NCBI GenBank assembly: GCA_943787265.1
Contig: CALSLT010000009.1
Coordinates: 62,001-126,000 of the forward strand
Source of the DNA: an uncultured Planctomycetaceae bacterium
Lineage (GTDB): Bacteria > Planctomycetota > Planctomycetia > Planctomycetales > Planctomycetaceae
DNA length: 64,000 nucleotides
Direction: 5' to 3'
Position numbers and translations under genes: made by a program. Below are positions 17,545-26,605 of the stretch, in pieces. Position 1 is the first letter of the stretch; every line of letters starts with the position of its first letter. The notes beneath the pieces were generated by a model. The model made no database searches. It saw nothing but the letters and a program-made list of their open reading frames with translations, and was not told where the DNA came from.

Positions 17545-17814
17545 ATGAAGGGTGAAGCAATCGGTCTCATCGAGACCAAAGGTCTGGTTGCCCAGATCGA
17601 AGCGGCCGACGCCATGCTCAAAGCAGCAAACGTCGTCCTCGTTAAGCAGATTCAGATCGGCGGCGCTTTTGTGACAACCATCGTTTCCGGTGACGTCGGC
17701 TCGGTTCGAGCTGCCGTTGACGCTGGAGCATCGGCTGCCACGCAGGCTGGCGAACTCGTTTCAGCTCACGTCATCGCACGTCCGGATGCCAGCACGCTGG
17801 CAGCATTTGTTTAA
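17545..17814 (+). CDS. BMC-H hexameric shell protein 2
   Basis: 89 residues covering one BMC domain: [59 protein letters not shown] and [10 protein letters not shown]. It shares much of its sequence with shell protein 1, but the pore loop reads IGGAF instead of VGSGL, so the central pore should differ in lining and size. An AGGA ribosome-binding site precedes the start at about 17533. Two BMC-H paralogues with different pores suggest separate routes for substrate and cofactor. Confidence 0.96.
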   Translation: MKGEAIGLIETKGLVAQIEAADAMLKAANVVLVKQIQIGGAFVTTIVSGDVGSVRAAVDAGASAATQAGELVSAHVIARPDASTLAAFV

Positions 17815-17826
17815 GAGTTGATGGTC

Positions 17827-17904
17827 GATAGTTGAGAGTGGATCGAGTCGGCAGGAGCCGGTGAGGTCGCAAGTTCTTTCAACTATCAACAGTTCGCTAT
17901 CAAC
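17827..17904. repeat. Inverted repeat in BMC-H/kinase spacer
   Basis: GATAGTTGA (17827-17835) and TCAACTATC (17879-17887) are perfect complements, with an outer pair GTTGAT/ATCAAC. The transcript could fold into a hairpin between shell gene 2 and the acetate-kinase-like gene. A related half-copy (TCAACTATCAAC) lies at about 16956-16967 before shell gene 1. Confidence 0.55.
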
Positions 17905-17929
17905 TTTTCCGCACATGGAGGAAACGACT

Positions 17930-19117
17930 GTGAAAGTCTTAGTAGCCAACCTCGGATCAACCAGCTTCAAGTATCGACTCTTCGACATGTCGACCGAGCA
18001 GCAACTTGCTCGCGGCGGCATCGACAGGATCGGTCTTGAAGACAGCAACTGTTCGGTTGAGATCGGTGATTACAGTGACGAGCGAGTCACCAACATCCCC
18101 GATCACGCGGCGGCGGTAAATCTCTGCCTCGAACAATTGTCGGATCCGGAGCACGGATGTCTGAAGGATGCTTCTGAGCTGAAGGGGATCGGTTTCAAAG
18201 CCGTCTTCGCTGGAAAGCTCAGTGGAGTGCGAGTTGTAGACGACACGTTGCTCACGCGGATGGAGGAACTGGCGGATGTAGCTCCGGCTCACAACCCGCC
18301 TTATGCAAAGGCTATGCGTCAGCTTCGGCAGGCGTTTCCGAGCATTCCTCTGGTCGCGGCTCTGGAGACAGGCTTTCACGAAACGATCCCGCCCGAGATT
18401 CGTGCCTACGCGGTGCCTTTCGAATGGCAGGATAAATACGAAACGAAACGCTGGGGATTTCACGGCGCGAGTCACCGATTCATCGGCGGTCGCATCGGCG
18501 AGATTCTTGGCAACGATGAATTGAAAGTGGTCTCGTGCCACCTGGGCGGCAGCAATTCGCTGTGTGCTCAGCGAGGGAACAAGTCACAGGCCAACAGCCT
18601 GGGCATGAGTCCTCAAACGGGACTGCTTCACAATAATCGAGTCGGTGACTTTGACCCGTACGCTCTGCCACTGCTGATGCGGTTGAGCGGAAAGTCGATG
18701 CAGGAACTGCTTGACGAGATGTCGACCAACGGTGGACTTCTCGGTTTAAGCGGACTCAGCAGCGACGTGCGGGACCTCGAAGAAGCCGCCTCAAACGGAC
18801 ATGAACGAGCCGACTTCGCACTGAAGGTTTTCGTCGCGTCCATCCGTCAGTACCTGGGTTCTTACCTGGTCGTGCTTGGCGGAGCTGACGCGATCGTCTT
18901 CACGGGCGGAATCGGTGAGAACAGTCAGCGGATTCGTCGCGAGGTTTGTGCCGGTCTGGATTGGGCCGGAATCAGTCTCGACGAAGAGAAGAACGGAGCT
19001 GTCGAACGAGACGCCGAAGTGTGCATCTCGACCGACGATTCACGGACGCAAATCTGGGTCGTCCCGACGAACGAAGAAATCGTCGTGGCGAGACAGACGG
19101 TAGAAGCGGTCGGTTAA
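17930..19117 (+). CDS. Acetate kinase-like enzyme of the BMC operon (divergent)
   Basis: 395 residues from GTG 17930, chosen because GGAGG lies 8 bp upstream and [18 protein letters not shown] matches the family N-terminus. The enzyme moves phosphate from an acyl-phosphate to ADP. The core is kept: N7, S10 and S12 of the phosphate loop, HGASHRF with the catalytic His, RVGDFDP with the conserved Arg, and FTGGIGENS. Yet the substrate and adenine loops differ: CHLGGSNSL replaces the usual CHLGNGAS, and [15 protein letters not shown] replaces MTPLEGLVMGTRSGD. It probably works on lactyl- or propionyl-phosphate rather than acetyl-phosphate. No encapsulation helix is seen, so it may act outside the shell. 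Confidence 0.9.
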   Translation: MKVLVANLGSTSFKYRLFDMSTEQQLARGGIDRIGLEDSNCSVEIGDYSDERVTNIPDHAAAVNLCLEQLSDPEHGCLKDASELKGIGFKAVFAGKLSGVRVVDDTLLTRMEELADVAPAHNPPYAKAMRQLRQAFPSIPLVAALETGFHETIPPEIRAYAVPFEWQDKYETKRWGFHGASHRFIGGRIGEILGNDELKVVSCHLGGSNSLCAQRGNKSQANSLGMSPQTGLLHNNRVGDFDPYALPLLMRLSGKSMQELLDEMSTNGGLLGLSGLSSDVRDLEEAASNGHERADFALKVFVASIRQYLGSYLVVLGGADAIVFTGGIGENSQRIRREVCAGLDWAGISLDEEKNGAVERDAEVCISTDDSRTQIWVVPTNEEIVVARQTVEAVG

Positions 19118-19130
19118 TAAGGAAGCCGCA

Positions 19131-19442
19131 ATGTTCCTCGCAAAAGTCACAGGCAGCGTCGTTTCGACGCAGAAGGTTCAACAGATGGTCGGGCAGAAGT
19201 TGCTCGTCGTCGAACCTCTGCGTGTGGACGAGAAAAACAAAAAGAGCCTGAAGGGAACCGGTCGAACATTCATCTGCGTCGACACCGTCGGTGCGGGAGA
19301 AGGCGAGACGGTTCTCATCGTGCAGGGATCAAGTGCTCGCTTCACGGAAGACACGAAAACGCTACCGATCGACGCCGCAATCATCGGCATCATCGACAGC
19401 GTGGATTCGCACGGGAATACCGTGTTCAAAGGAACGAACTGA
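19131..19442 (+). CDS. BMC-P pentameric shell (vertex) protein 1
   Basis: 103 residues of the EutN/CcmL family: MFLAKVTGSVVSTQKVQQMVGQKLLVVEPL, then FICVDTVGAGEGETVLIVQGSSAR and AIIGIIDSVD. Five copies cap the vertices of the polyhedral shell. An AGGA site lies 7 bp before the ATG, 13 bp after the kinase stop. It is the longest of the three BMC-P paralogues in this operon and keeps the canonical GAGEGE turn. Confidence 0.95.
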   Translation: MFLAKVTGSVVSTQKVQQMVGQKLLVVEPLRVDEKNKKSLKGTGRTFICVDTVGAGEGETVLIVQGSSARFTEDTKTLPIDAAIIGIIDSVDSHGNTVFKGTN

Positions 19443-19447
19443 GCTGC

Positions 19448-19515
19448 GTAGGGTGCGTCTCGGCGCACCACCAGAAAACAGAATGCGATCAACGGTGCGT
19501 CAAGACGCACCCTAC
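19448..19515. repeat. GTAGGGTGCGTC palindromic repeat, copy 1 (inside BMC operon)
   Basis: GTAGGGTGCGTCtcggcgcacc pairs with GGTGCGTCaagacgcaccCTAC: each arm is itself a small hairpin and the arms are inverted to each other. The element fills the gap between BMC-P 1 and the aldehyde dehydrogenase gene. It belongs to a family with copies at 21257, 57691, 58198, 61071 (half) and 62294. Confidence 0.9.
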
Positions 19516-19534
19516 CTATAAAGGCCAGTGATCA

Positions 19535-20965
19535 ATGACAGCCGTTTCGACCGAACAGACAGTTCGCACCGTAGTACAGGAAGTACTCGCACAGCTCGGA
19601 AAGTCGAATGGAGTCGCGTCGAACAATGGACACTCAAGCGGCGACTGGGGCGTTTTCAACAACGTCGATGACGCCGTCGCCGCCGCCAACGAAGCCTTCG
19701 AAAAGCTGAAGTCAGCGTCGATGGAAGATCGTGGCAAAGCGATTCAGATCGTCAAAGACATCTGCTTCGATCAGTCCGAAGAACTCGGGACTGCCGAACT
19801 GGCCGAAACTCAGATCGGGCGACTCGATCACAAGATCGAAAAGCTTCAGATCATCAAACACGTGCCGGGCATTGAGTACCTCAAGTGCGACGCCATCACT
19901 GGCGATAACGGACTGACCGTTACCGAGTATGCTCCGTTCGGAGTCATCGGGTCGATCACTCCGGTCACGCACTCGCTACCGACTCTGGCTGCTAACTTCG
20001 TGAACATGGTCTCCGCCGGAAACACGATCGTCGTGAATCCTCATCCGAGCGGAGCGGGCATCGCCTGCGAAGGCGTCCGACGCTTCAACAAGGCGATCTA
20101 CGAAGCCATCGGCATCAACAACCTGGTGACGATCATCGGCACGCCGACGATCGAATCAGCCGACGAAATCTTTCAGCACCGCGGAGTCAAACTCCTTTGC
20201 GTCACCGGTGGACCGGCCGTGGCCCGAGCCGCTCTGGCCAGCCCCAAGCGAGCGATTGTCGCTGGACCGGGTAACCCGCCAGTTGTCGTCGACGAAACCG
20301 CCGACATCGACAACGCCGCTCGGTCAATCGTGACCGGAGCCGCCTACGACAACAACCTGCTGTGCATCGGTGAAAAAGAAGTCTTCGCCGTCGAATCAAT
20401 CTTCGACCAATTGATGGACTCAGTCGGCCGCAGCGGCGGCTACCGACTCAACGCTTCGCAGATCGATGCTCTGACAAAGGCAGCTTTCTCACCACCGAAA
20501 GAAGCGGGTGGCCACTGGATGCTGAACCGCGATCTGGTTGGCAAAGACCCATCGGTCCTTGCCGCGGCGATCGGTCTGAGCATTCCTGCCGGCACTCAGA
20601 TTCTCTACGGCGAAACAGACACTTCAAACCCGTTCGTGCCCGAAGAGCAGATGATGCCCTTCGTGCCGTTTGTCCGTGCTCGTTGTGCCGACCACGCGAT
20701 CGAAATGGCACTCGAATTCGAACACGGATTTCGCCACACCGGAATCATCCACACGACCAACGTTAAGAACATGACAAAGATGGGCCGCCTGATGGAGACA
20801 ACACTCTTCATCAAAAACGGCCCCTGCGGAGCGGGACTCGGACTTGGCGGAGAGGGCTATCTCAGCTTCTCAATCGCCACGCCAACCGGCGAGGGAGTCA
20901 CCAACCCATTGACGTTCACCCGGCAGCGACGCTGTACGCTGGTTGACGATCTGCGAATTATTTGA
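19535..20965 (+). CDS. pduP: CoA-acylating aldehyde dehydrogenase (PduP-like) with encapsulation peptide
   Basis: 476 residues. It oxidises an aldehyde, most likely lactaldehyde here, with NAD and CoA to acyl-CoA. An amphipathic helix at residues 7-21 ([15 protein letters not shown]) followed by a Gly/Ser/Asn linker is a classic encapsulation peptide. The Rossmann domain has [20 protein letters not shown], the adenine loop is [16 protein letters not shown], and the catalytic Cys sits in [14 protein letters not shown], the family NNxxC motif. C-terminal [10 protein letters not shown] and [18 protein letters not shown] complete the fold. The REP repeat just upstream may modulate its expression. 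The pduP name is by family; the substrate is inference. Confidence 0.94.
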   Translation: MTAVSTEQTVRTVVQEVLAQLGKSNGVASNNGHSSGDWGVFNNVDDAVAAANEAFEKLKSASMEDRGKAIQIVKDICFDQSEELGTAELAETQIGRLDHKIEKLQIIKHVPGIEYLKCDAITGDNGLTVTEYAPFGVIGSITPVTHSLPTLAANFVNMVSAGNTIVVNPHPSGAGIACEGVRRFNKAIYEAIGINNLVTIIGTPTIESADEIFQHRGVKLLCVTGGPAVARAALASPKRAIVAGPGNPPVVVDETADIDNAARSIVTGAAYDNNLLCIGEKEVFAVESIFDQLMDSVGRSGGYRLNASQIDALTKAAFSPPKEAGGHWMLNRDLVGKDPSVLAAAIGLSIPAGTQILYGETDTSNPFVPEEQMMPFVPFVRARCADHAIEMALEFEHGFRHTGIIHTTNVKNMTKMGRLMETTLFIKNGPCGAGLGLGGEGYLSFSIATPTGEGVTNPLTFTRQRRCTLVDDLRII

Positions 20966-20998
20966 TGGTGACTGGCTGCACGGTTTGAAAGATCAACG

Positions 20999-21253
20999 AT
21001 GCAACTTGCCGAAATCATTGGCCGAGCCACAGCGACCGTGAAGCACTCATCGATGGATGGGTGGCGGTTGTTGATCGCGCAGCCTTTGGGGGCAAGCAAC
21101 CAGGATGACGGAGAGCCGGTGATCGTGATTGACGATCTCGGCAGCGGACGCGGCGACATAGTGATGATCACGAGCGACGGGAAGTACGTCACAGAAATTG
21201 TTGGAACCAAGGCTTCCCCCATTCGGTGGGCAGTTCTTGGGATAGCAGATTAA
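20999..21253 (+). CDS. BMC-P pentameric shell (vertex) protein 2
   Basis: 84 residues: MQLAEIIGRATATVKHSSMDGWRLLIAQPLG, then VIVIDDLGSGRGDIVMITSDG and IRWAVLGIAD. This is the shortest BMC-P of the operon. The variable loop (SNQDDGEP) and the GSGRGD turn differ from copy 1. There is no clear Shine-Dalgarno (GAAAG only). Three different BMC-P genes in one locus suggest mixed or specialised vertices, as in other planctomycete BMC loci. Confidence 0.94.
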   Translation: MQLAEIIGRATATVKHSSMDGWRLLIAQPLGASNQDDGEPVIVIDDLGSGRGDIVMITSDGKYVTEIVGTKASPIRWAVLGIAD

Positions 21254-21256
21254 TTC

Positions 21257-21312
21257 GTAGGGTGCGTCTTGACGCACCACTGATTCAGGCGGTGCGTCAA
21301 GACGCACCCTAC
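21257..21312. repeat. GTAGGGTGCGTC palindromic repeat, copy 2 (inside BMC operon)
   Basis: A compact copy, GTAGGGTGCGTCttgacgcacc and GGTGCGTCaagacgcaccCTAC, beginning 4 bp after the BMC-P 2 stop and ending 5 bp before the next ATG. It occupies the position of the ribosome-binding site, so the next gene lacks a normal one. Confidence 0.93.
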
Positions 21313-21316
21313 AACT

Positions 21317-21979
21317 ATGACTCAACAGGTACTCATCGAGCAGATTGTGGCGGAGGTCATGAGGCGACTCATGCCGACTGCTTCTTCTGCGCCGGCGAGT
21401 TCCGAAACGAATAACGGGCAATCAACTCAACTGACTGACTCAGTTATCACGGCAGACGTGTTGGCTGAGAAAGCGGCAAATCAGAAAAGCGTTGTTGTCG
21501 GGGAACGAGCGATCGTGACTCCGTCGGCTCGAGACTGGCTTCGCCATAACAAAGTTGAATTGATTCACGAAACGACTGCGGCATCAACAGGAGTAGCGGC
21601 TTCGGTCCAGGTGACGTCTGACAAGTTGGTGATTACTCACTCAGCCGGGCAGACAATCGATCGAGTCCTGGAAGATGCGGGGCGACAGACAAACGGCGGA
21701 TGGAATCGAAAGAGCGTCCAGTCGGCTGACGAGGCGGCAAAGAAAGCAATCGGTGAACTGAGACGCGAAAGCTCGCGAGTAATCGTGGTGCTGACTTCCG
21801 AACCGGAGGTCGTCGCGTGTCTGGCGAATCGAAACGAACAAGTGAAGGCAGCAGTCGTCGCTGATGCGGCAGCGGTTGCTCGAGTGAAGTCCGGGCTGGA
21901 TGGCAATGTGTTTGTTGTCGATCCCGCCGGACGGAGCTTCTTCGAACTACGAAACATTTTGAGGAGGGTCGAGAGCTAA
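21317..21979 (+). CDS. BMC cargo protein of unknown function with encapsulation peptide
   Basis: 220 residues. The N-terminal helix QQVLIEQIVAEVMRRL followed by an Ala/Ser/Thr linker is a strong encapsulation peptide, so the protein is likely inside the shell. Residues about 45-75 (SVVVGERAIVTPSARDWLRHNKVELI) resemble the short module found at the start of EutT-type and other BMC proteins, where TPxAR and a helix follow. The rest is a small alpha/beta domain with VIVVLTSEPEVVACLANR and VFVVDPAGRSFFELRNIL; it looks like a RpiB/flavodoxin-like sheet but has no catalytic motif I can name. No function is assigned. The start lies directly behind a REP element, without a Shine-Dalgarno. Confidence 0.85.
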   Translation: MTQQVLIEQIVAEVMRRLMPTASSAPASSETNNGQSTQLTDSVITADVLAEKAANQKSVVVGERAIVTPSARDWLRHNKVELIHETTAASTGVAASVQVTSDKLVITHSAGQTIDRVLEDAGRQTNGGWNRKSVQSADEAAKKAIGELRRESSRVIVVLTSEPEVVACLANRNEQVKAAVVADAAAVARVKSGLDGNVFVVDPAGRSFFELRNILRRVES

Positions 21980-21986
21980 GAGTCGA

Positions 21987-22060
21987 GTGTCGAGAGCAGG
22001 ACAGGTGCATTGCCTGCCCCTCGTCGCTCAACCCTTGTCCCTCGACCAGCAAAGGCAAGC
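21987..22060. repeat. Imperfect inverted repeat spacer before BMC-P 3
   Basis: GTCGAGTGTCGAGAGC on the left and GTCCCTCGACC on the right are imperfect complements, with CAGGTGCATTGCCTG in the centre. A similar purine-left, pyrimidine-right spacer lies at 22344-22410. These spacers could fold in the mRNA or be old repeats. Confidence 0.45.
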
Positions 22061-22061
22061 C

Positions 22062-22343
22062 ATGCGAATTGCAGAGATTATCGGAAGGGTGACGCTTAGT
22101 CGGTGCCATCCGTCTCTGCGCGGAGCGACCTGGAAAGTTGTCGTGCCGCTCGATCGCCAGGGGCTTGCCGGGAAAGAATCAGGACGAGGCGAACCGTTCA
22201 TCATTTTTGATGAACTGGGGGCAGGTGAAGGATCGCTCGTCGGAGTCAGTGAAGGTGCGGAAGCGACGGCTCCGTTTCATCCGAATGTAAAACCAATCGA
22301 TGGCTACGCGGCCGCGATTCTTGATCAAGTGGAAATTGGCTAA
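22062..22343 (+). CDS. BMC-P pentameric shell (vertex) protein 3
   Basis: 93 residues from ATG 22062; AAAGG at 22051-22055 and the family start MRIAEIIGRVTLSRCHPSL support this over the upstream in-frame start at 21987. It continues with WKVVVPLDR, a loop with GKESGRGEP, FIIFDELGAGEGSLVGVSEG and the C-terminal YAAAILDQVEIG. It has the same fold as the other two BMC-P proteins, with a longer insertion loop (residues 40-50) that would face the vertex exterior or pore. Confidence 0.94.
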   Translation: MRIAEIIGRVTLSRCHPSLRGATWKVVVPLDRQGLAGKESGRGEPFIIFDELGAGEGSLVGVSEGAEATAPFHPNVKPIDGYAAAILDQVEIG

Positions 22344-22422
22344 GGGCTAAGAGTCGAGAGAAGAGGGCACATTTTTGCTCATCTCTCAGCACTCGTCCCT
22401 CCCCTCTAACAGGAACCGAACG

Positions 22423-23316
<894 letters not shown>

Positions 23317-23458
23317 CGTCGCCTTTCTGTTTCTTACAAGAAAATGGAACGCAGAGGGCACTGAGGACGTGCAGCGTTACGGAGAGGTCTCCGTTTTCTC
23401 TGCCCCCTTTAAGTCAGCGAACTCAGCGTTCAAAAATAAGTAGATTACGGAGACTCAG
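23317..23458. other. Spacer with self-complementary segment before the dehydrogenase gene
   Basis: GCAGAGGGCACTGAGG on the left and CTCTGCCCCCTTT on the right, with GGAGAGGTCTCC between them, form an imperfect inverted repeat. The GGAG at about 23447 serves as the ribosome-binding site of the next gene. Confidence 0.4.
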
Positions 23459-24388
23459 ATGAAAGTCAGTATTATCGGTGGTGGTGGACTTGTTGGTTCA
23501 TGTGCCGCGAGCGCTTTGCAGTTTGGCGGCATTGTCCGCGAGATCGCCCTCGTCGACGTGAACCTCGAACTTGCCGAAGGCCAGGCTTTGGATCTTTTGC
23601 ACGGAGCGTCGCTCATCAGCGATCAGAAGATTTACGGATGTGGTACGGAAGCTGTCAAAGACAGCGACGTCATCTGCATCACGGCCGGACTGCGACGTAA
23701 GCCGGATGAAAGCCGACTCGATCTGATCAACCGAAACGTTGCTCTGTTCCGAAACATTCTGGCCGACGTCAAGCAGCACGGCCTGAAACCGTCTGCGAAG
23801 GTGTTCGTCGTTTCGAATCCGGTCGACGTTCTGACCTACCTGGCAGTTAAAGACCTCGGTCTGCCGGCGAATCAGGTGATCGGCCTCGGGACCGTCCTCG
23901 ACACGACGCGTCTGCGAAGCATGATGGCTCAACGACTCGACATGCCACCGACTCAGGTTCAAACATTGATCCTGGGCGAGCACGGCGACAGTATGGTTCC
24001 GGTCTGGTCTGCGGCTCAGGTCGCTGGCCTGCCGTTGGATAAGTATCCCGGCGTGACTCCAGCCTTGATCGCCGAAGTCGAAAAGAAGACTCGCGGCAGC
24101 GGAGCGGAAGTCATCAAGAAGAAAGGCGGAGCAGGCTTCGCCGTCGGAGCATCCATCGCCGACGTCATCCATTCAATCGCTCTGGATCAACGCCGCATTC
24201 TGCCGGTCTCGTCTCTGCAAAACGGAGCATACGGCCTGCGAGACGTCTGCATCTCGGTTCCGACTGTCGTTGGTGCTCAGGGAGTCGTCGACTGCTACGA
24301 AATCGACCTTTGGCCAAAAGAGAAGATGGCCCTACAGAAGTCAGGCAGCGTCCTGCGAGGCACCATCGACAAGGTGATGCAGGGCTGA
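23459..24388 (+). CDS. Lactate/malate dehydrogenase-family enzyme of the BMC operon
   Basis: 309 residues. It has the NAD-binding loop IIGGGGLVGSCAA with D33 for NAD selectivity, VVSNPVDVLTY, and the active-site His in LGEHGDSMVPVW (about residue 172). The substrate loop reads AGLRRKPDESR: R80 aligns with the position (102 in classical numbering) that is Gln in lactate and Arg in malate dehydrogenases. So the substrate may be a dicarboxylate, although the BMC context is usually read as NAD recycling with lactate. No extra encapsulation helix is seen beyond the normal C-terminal helix. Last gene of the operon, followed by a hairpin terminator. Confidence 0.9.
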   Translation: MKVSIIGGGGLVGSCAASALQFGGIVREIALVDVNLELAEGQALDLLHGASLISDQKIYGCGTEAVKDSDVICITAGLRRKPDESRLDLINRNVALFRNILADVKQHGLKPSAKVFVVSNPVDVLTYLAVKDLGLPANQVIGLGTVLDTTRLRSMMAQRLDMPPTQVQTLILGEHGDSMVPVWSAAQVAGLPLDKYPGVTPALIAEVEKKTRGSGAEVIKKKGGAGFAVGASIADVIHSIALDQRRILPVSSLQNGAYGLRDVCISVPTVVGAQGVVDCYEIDLWPKEKMALQKSGSVLRGTIDKVMQG

Positions 24389-24413
24389 CGCTCAGCACAT
24401 GACTGACTATTCT

Positions 24414-24451
24414 GAAGCCCCGCCAAGCTATGCGTTTGGCGGGGTCTTCTT
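24414..24451 (+). terminator. Hairpin terminator of the BMC operon
   Basis: CCCCGCCAA (24418-24426) pairs with TTGGCGGGG (24436-24444), extended by GAAG/CTTC across one bulged base. TCTTCTT follows. It lies 26 bp after the dehydrogenase stop. Confidence 0.8.
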
Positions 24452-24498
24452 ATGCGCACATTGCGACATGCTTCGCCGAACTCTCGAAGGGATACACT

Positions 24499-24753
24499 GT
24501 GGACAACTGGTCCGACGAGTTTGACGACAACGAGTATCCGGATCCTGACTACGATGACGATTCGGATGACGTCACAAAGACCGTTCGCTGTCCGAACTGT
24601 GGCACCGAAGTCTACGAAGACGCAGAGCAGTGTCCGCAATGCGGCGAGTATGTTGAGTTCTCGACGTCGGCGTGGGATGGCAAGCCGGTTCTGTGGGTGA
24701 TGATCGGGCTGGCTGGGATTGTTGCAGTTATTCTGACGCTGTCCGGTTGCTGA
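24499..24753 (+). CDS. Small zinc-ribbon, single-pass membrane protein
   Basis: 84 residues from GTG 24499 (AAGGGA 8 bp upstream). An in-frame ATG at 24430 is rejected since it lies inside the terminator hairpin. The N-terminal 30 residues are extremely acidic (DDNEYPDPDYDDDSDD). A zinc ribbon CPNCGTEVYEDAEQCPQCG follows, then a C-terminal membrane helix (VLWVMIGLAGIVAVILTLSG). Planctomycetes often have such proteins; the function is unknown. Confidence 0.8.
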   Translation: MDNWSDEFDDNEYPDPDYDDDSDDVTKTVRCPNCGTEVYEDAEQCPQCGEYVEFSTSAWDGKPVLWVMIGLAGIVAVILTLSGC

Positions 24754-24923
24754 CGTTGGTCGTTCTTTTCAGCGCCGCGGCAGGTTTCGTCCTATGATTA
24801 GCTGTCGACTCTGGTCATTCAGGCTTTCAGAATGGTTCGAATCGTTGAATGATGTCGCGGCTTCAATATCTTGAATCGAGGCCGAAACGTTCGCTGCTTT
24901 TTCTCAGCTTCAGGGAGTCCGCC

Positions 24924-26468
24924 GTGCGGATCTTGTCCTCATCTTCACAAATCTGCGAGGTCGGCCGATTTTCGTCGCGTCGAGGTGTCGCTCGCTGGAT
25001 GGTTATCGCCGCGGCTGCCGTGGTCGTGATTGGTGTTTGCAGTCTTTGGTACTGGCTGTCCGCATTGAATCGGCAGAAGATGTTTGCCGAGAAGATCGAC
25101 GAAGCCAGGAAGCACTTGCAGCTTTCGAGTAATGAAGCAGCTTTGAAATCTTTGAGCGTTACTTCTGATACCGATGCCCCTCCCGAGTTTCGTTATTTGA
25201 AGGCGGTCACGCTCGACCGGCTGAAACGGTACGAGCCGGCTCACGCAGAGATCCGTCGCGCTATAACGGCGGCCCCGGATGATCCGAAGTACAAAGGTCT
25301 GGAACTGAAGTTCCGCCTGCTGGCTCGTGAACGCTCGGCGGTTTACCAGTTGATTGAGCTGAATCGGGACTACGCGTCCACGGCTGCTGTTGCGCTGTTT
25401 GCCGCTTATGGATTTAAAGCAAAAGCGATCATGTTGGAACAGGATGGGAATCCGAAATCGGCGGAGTATCACCACCAACGCAAGCAGCAGACGCTTGATA
25501 CGGCGATCACGATGGCTGCCGATATTCCGGAGTTTCATCCCGAGTTGCTCACGTTTGCGATTCGTGAAGAATTGCCGAATGAATCATTGGGGCTGATCGA
25601 TGGGCTGCTGAAACTTGACCCGGAAAGTATTTCCCTGCGAAGCAAGAAAGTGCGAGTGCTGGTCGCTCTGAAACAGATTGACGAGGCAGCAAAACTGGCG
25701 GAACTTCTCTACCTGGCGACCGACGAAAATCTTCAGGGGGCCGAATACTTTGCGTCTGTCCTCTCTCAGACGACGGAGAATGAGCATCGGGATGAGCTTT
25801 ATGAAAAGATGGTCGACCGGTTCCCTCTCAGTACAGTCATTATTTCCAAGTATGCCATCTATCTGACAAGAAGTGGTCGATTGCCGCGAGCTCAGAAAAA
25901 GCTCGACGACGCGATTGCTCGGCAGACAGACAAGGAAGAACGTGAATCTCTGGCCTTTGTATCGATCACGCTGCCGCTCGAAGTGAATGCACCGTCGGTG
26001 GCTGAGGAGTATCTGCGAAAGCACCGGAAGTACTTGCAGGACGACCTGCTTGTTGATTTTTTCGAAGCTCGCATTCTCTATCTGCGGAAGCAGTACGGAG
26101 AGGCCGTGCGAAAGATGCTGCACATTGTCGCCGCGTCAAAGGATGAAGAAGGCGGCTCTCGAATGTTTGCGACCGAAGCTCTGACATGGGTACGTCGGAT
26201 TCTGGCCGAGAAGGTGATGACCAACCAGTTGGACGAAGTGATCGAGGCAACCGGTCAATCGTCAGGAACTCGCGTGAAAATCGCCACAAAAGAACAGATC
26301 AAAGCGGCGAAGGAAAAGAAAGAAAAGAGCAAGGGGACCGATACGCCACCGGCAGTCGTTAGCAGCAAGGACGAGCCAAAGTCGCCGCCTGAAACTGATG
26401 CTCCGGCCAGTTCGCCTGTCGCTCCGATACCGAATGCCGTTAAAGGTGAGCCCGAAACGGTCGAGTGA
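24924..26468 (+). CDS. Membrane-anchored TPR-like repeat protein
   Basis: 514 residues from GTG 24924, which has an AGGGAG site about 8 bp upstream; the ORF is open to 24849. A membrane anchor at residues 25-46 (ARWMVIAAAAVVVIGVCSLWYWL) precedes helical TPR-like repeats (residues 60-430: AEIRRAITAAPDDPKY, LGLIDGLLKLDPESISLRSKK, GRLPRAQKKLDDAIARQ). The C-terminal 70 residues are Lys/Glu/Pro-rich and disordered. Probably a scaffold facing the periplasm-like space. No enzymatic domain is seen. Confidence 0.8.
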   Translation: MRILSSSSQICEVGRFSSRRGVARWMVIAAAAVVVIGVCSLWYWLSALNRQKMFAEKIDEARKHLQLSSNEAALKSLSVTSDTDAPPEFRYLKAVTLDRLKRYEPAHAEIRRAITAAPDDPKYKGLELKFRLLARERSAVYQLIELNRDYASTAAVALFAAYGFKAKAIMLEQDGNPKSAEYHHQRKQQTLDTAITMAADIPEFHPELLTFAIREELPNESLGLIDGLLKLDPESISLRSKKVRVLVALKQIDEAAKLAELLYLATDENLQGAEYFASVLSQTTENEHRDELYEKMVDRFPLSTVIISKYAIYLTRSGRLPRAQKKLDDAIARQTDKEERESLAFVSITLPLEVNAPSVAEEYLRKHRKYLQDDLLVDFFEARILYLRKQYGEAVRKMLHIVAASKDEEGGSRMFATEALTWVRRILAEKVMTNQLDEVIEATGQSSGTRVKIATKEQIKAAKEKKEKSKGTDTPPAVVSSKDEPKSPPETDAPASSPVAPIPNAVKGEPETVE

Positions 26469-26605
26469 CGTTGCTTTCGTCGGGTACGTCCCGAATTTAA
26501 GCCGACTTGTTCTGGTTGTTTTGCCACAGCGCTGGCATGTGAGGCCGTTGCTCCGCTATTTTTCGCTCTGTTCGATTTTACCGACGGAGCGAAAAGGAAC
26601 GGACC

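Noticed and set aside
24325..24388. C-terminal helix of the lactate/malate dehydrogenase as an encapsulation peptide
   Set aside because: Helix ALQKSGSVLRGTIDKVM corresponds to the normal last helix of the fold, and no flexible linker precedes it.
24430..24498. Longer start for the zinc-ribbon membrane protein
   Set aside because: The earlier ATG lies in the loop of the BMC operon terminator. GTG 24499 has a Shine-Dalgarno site.
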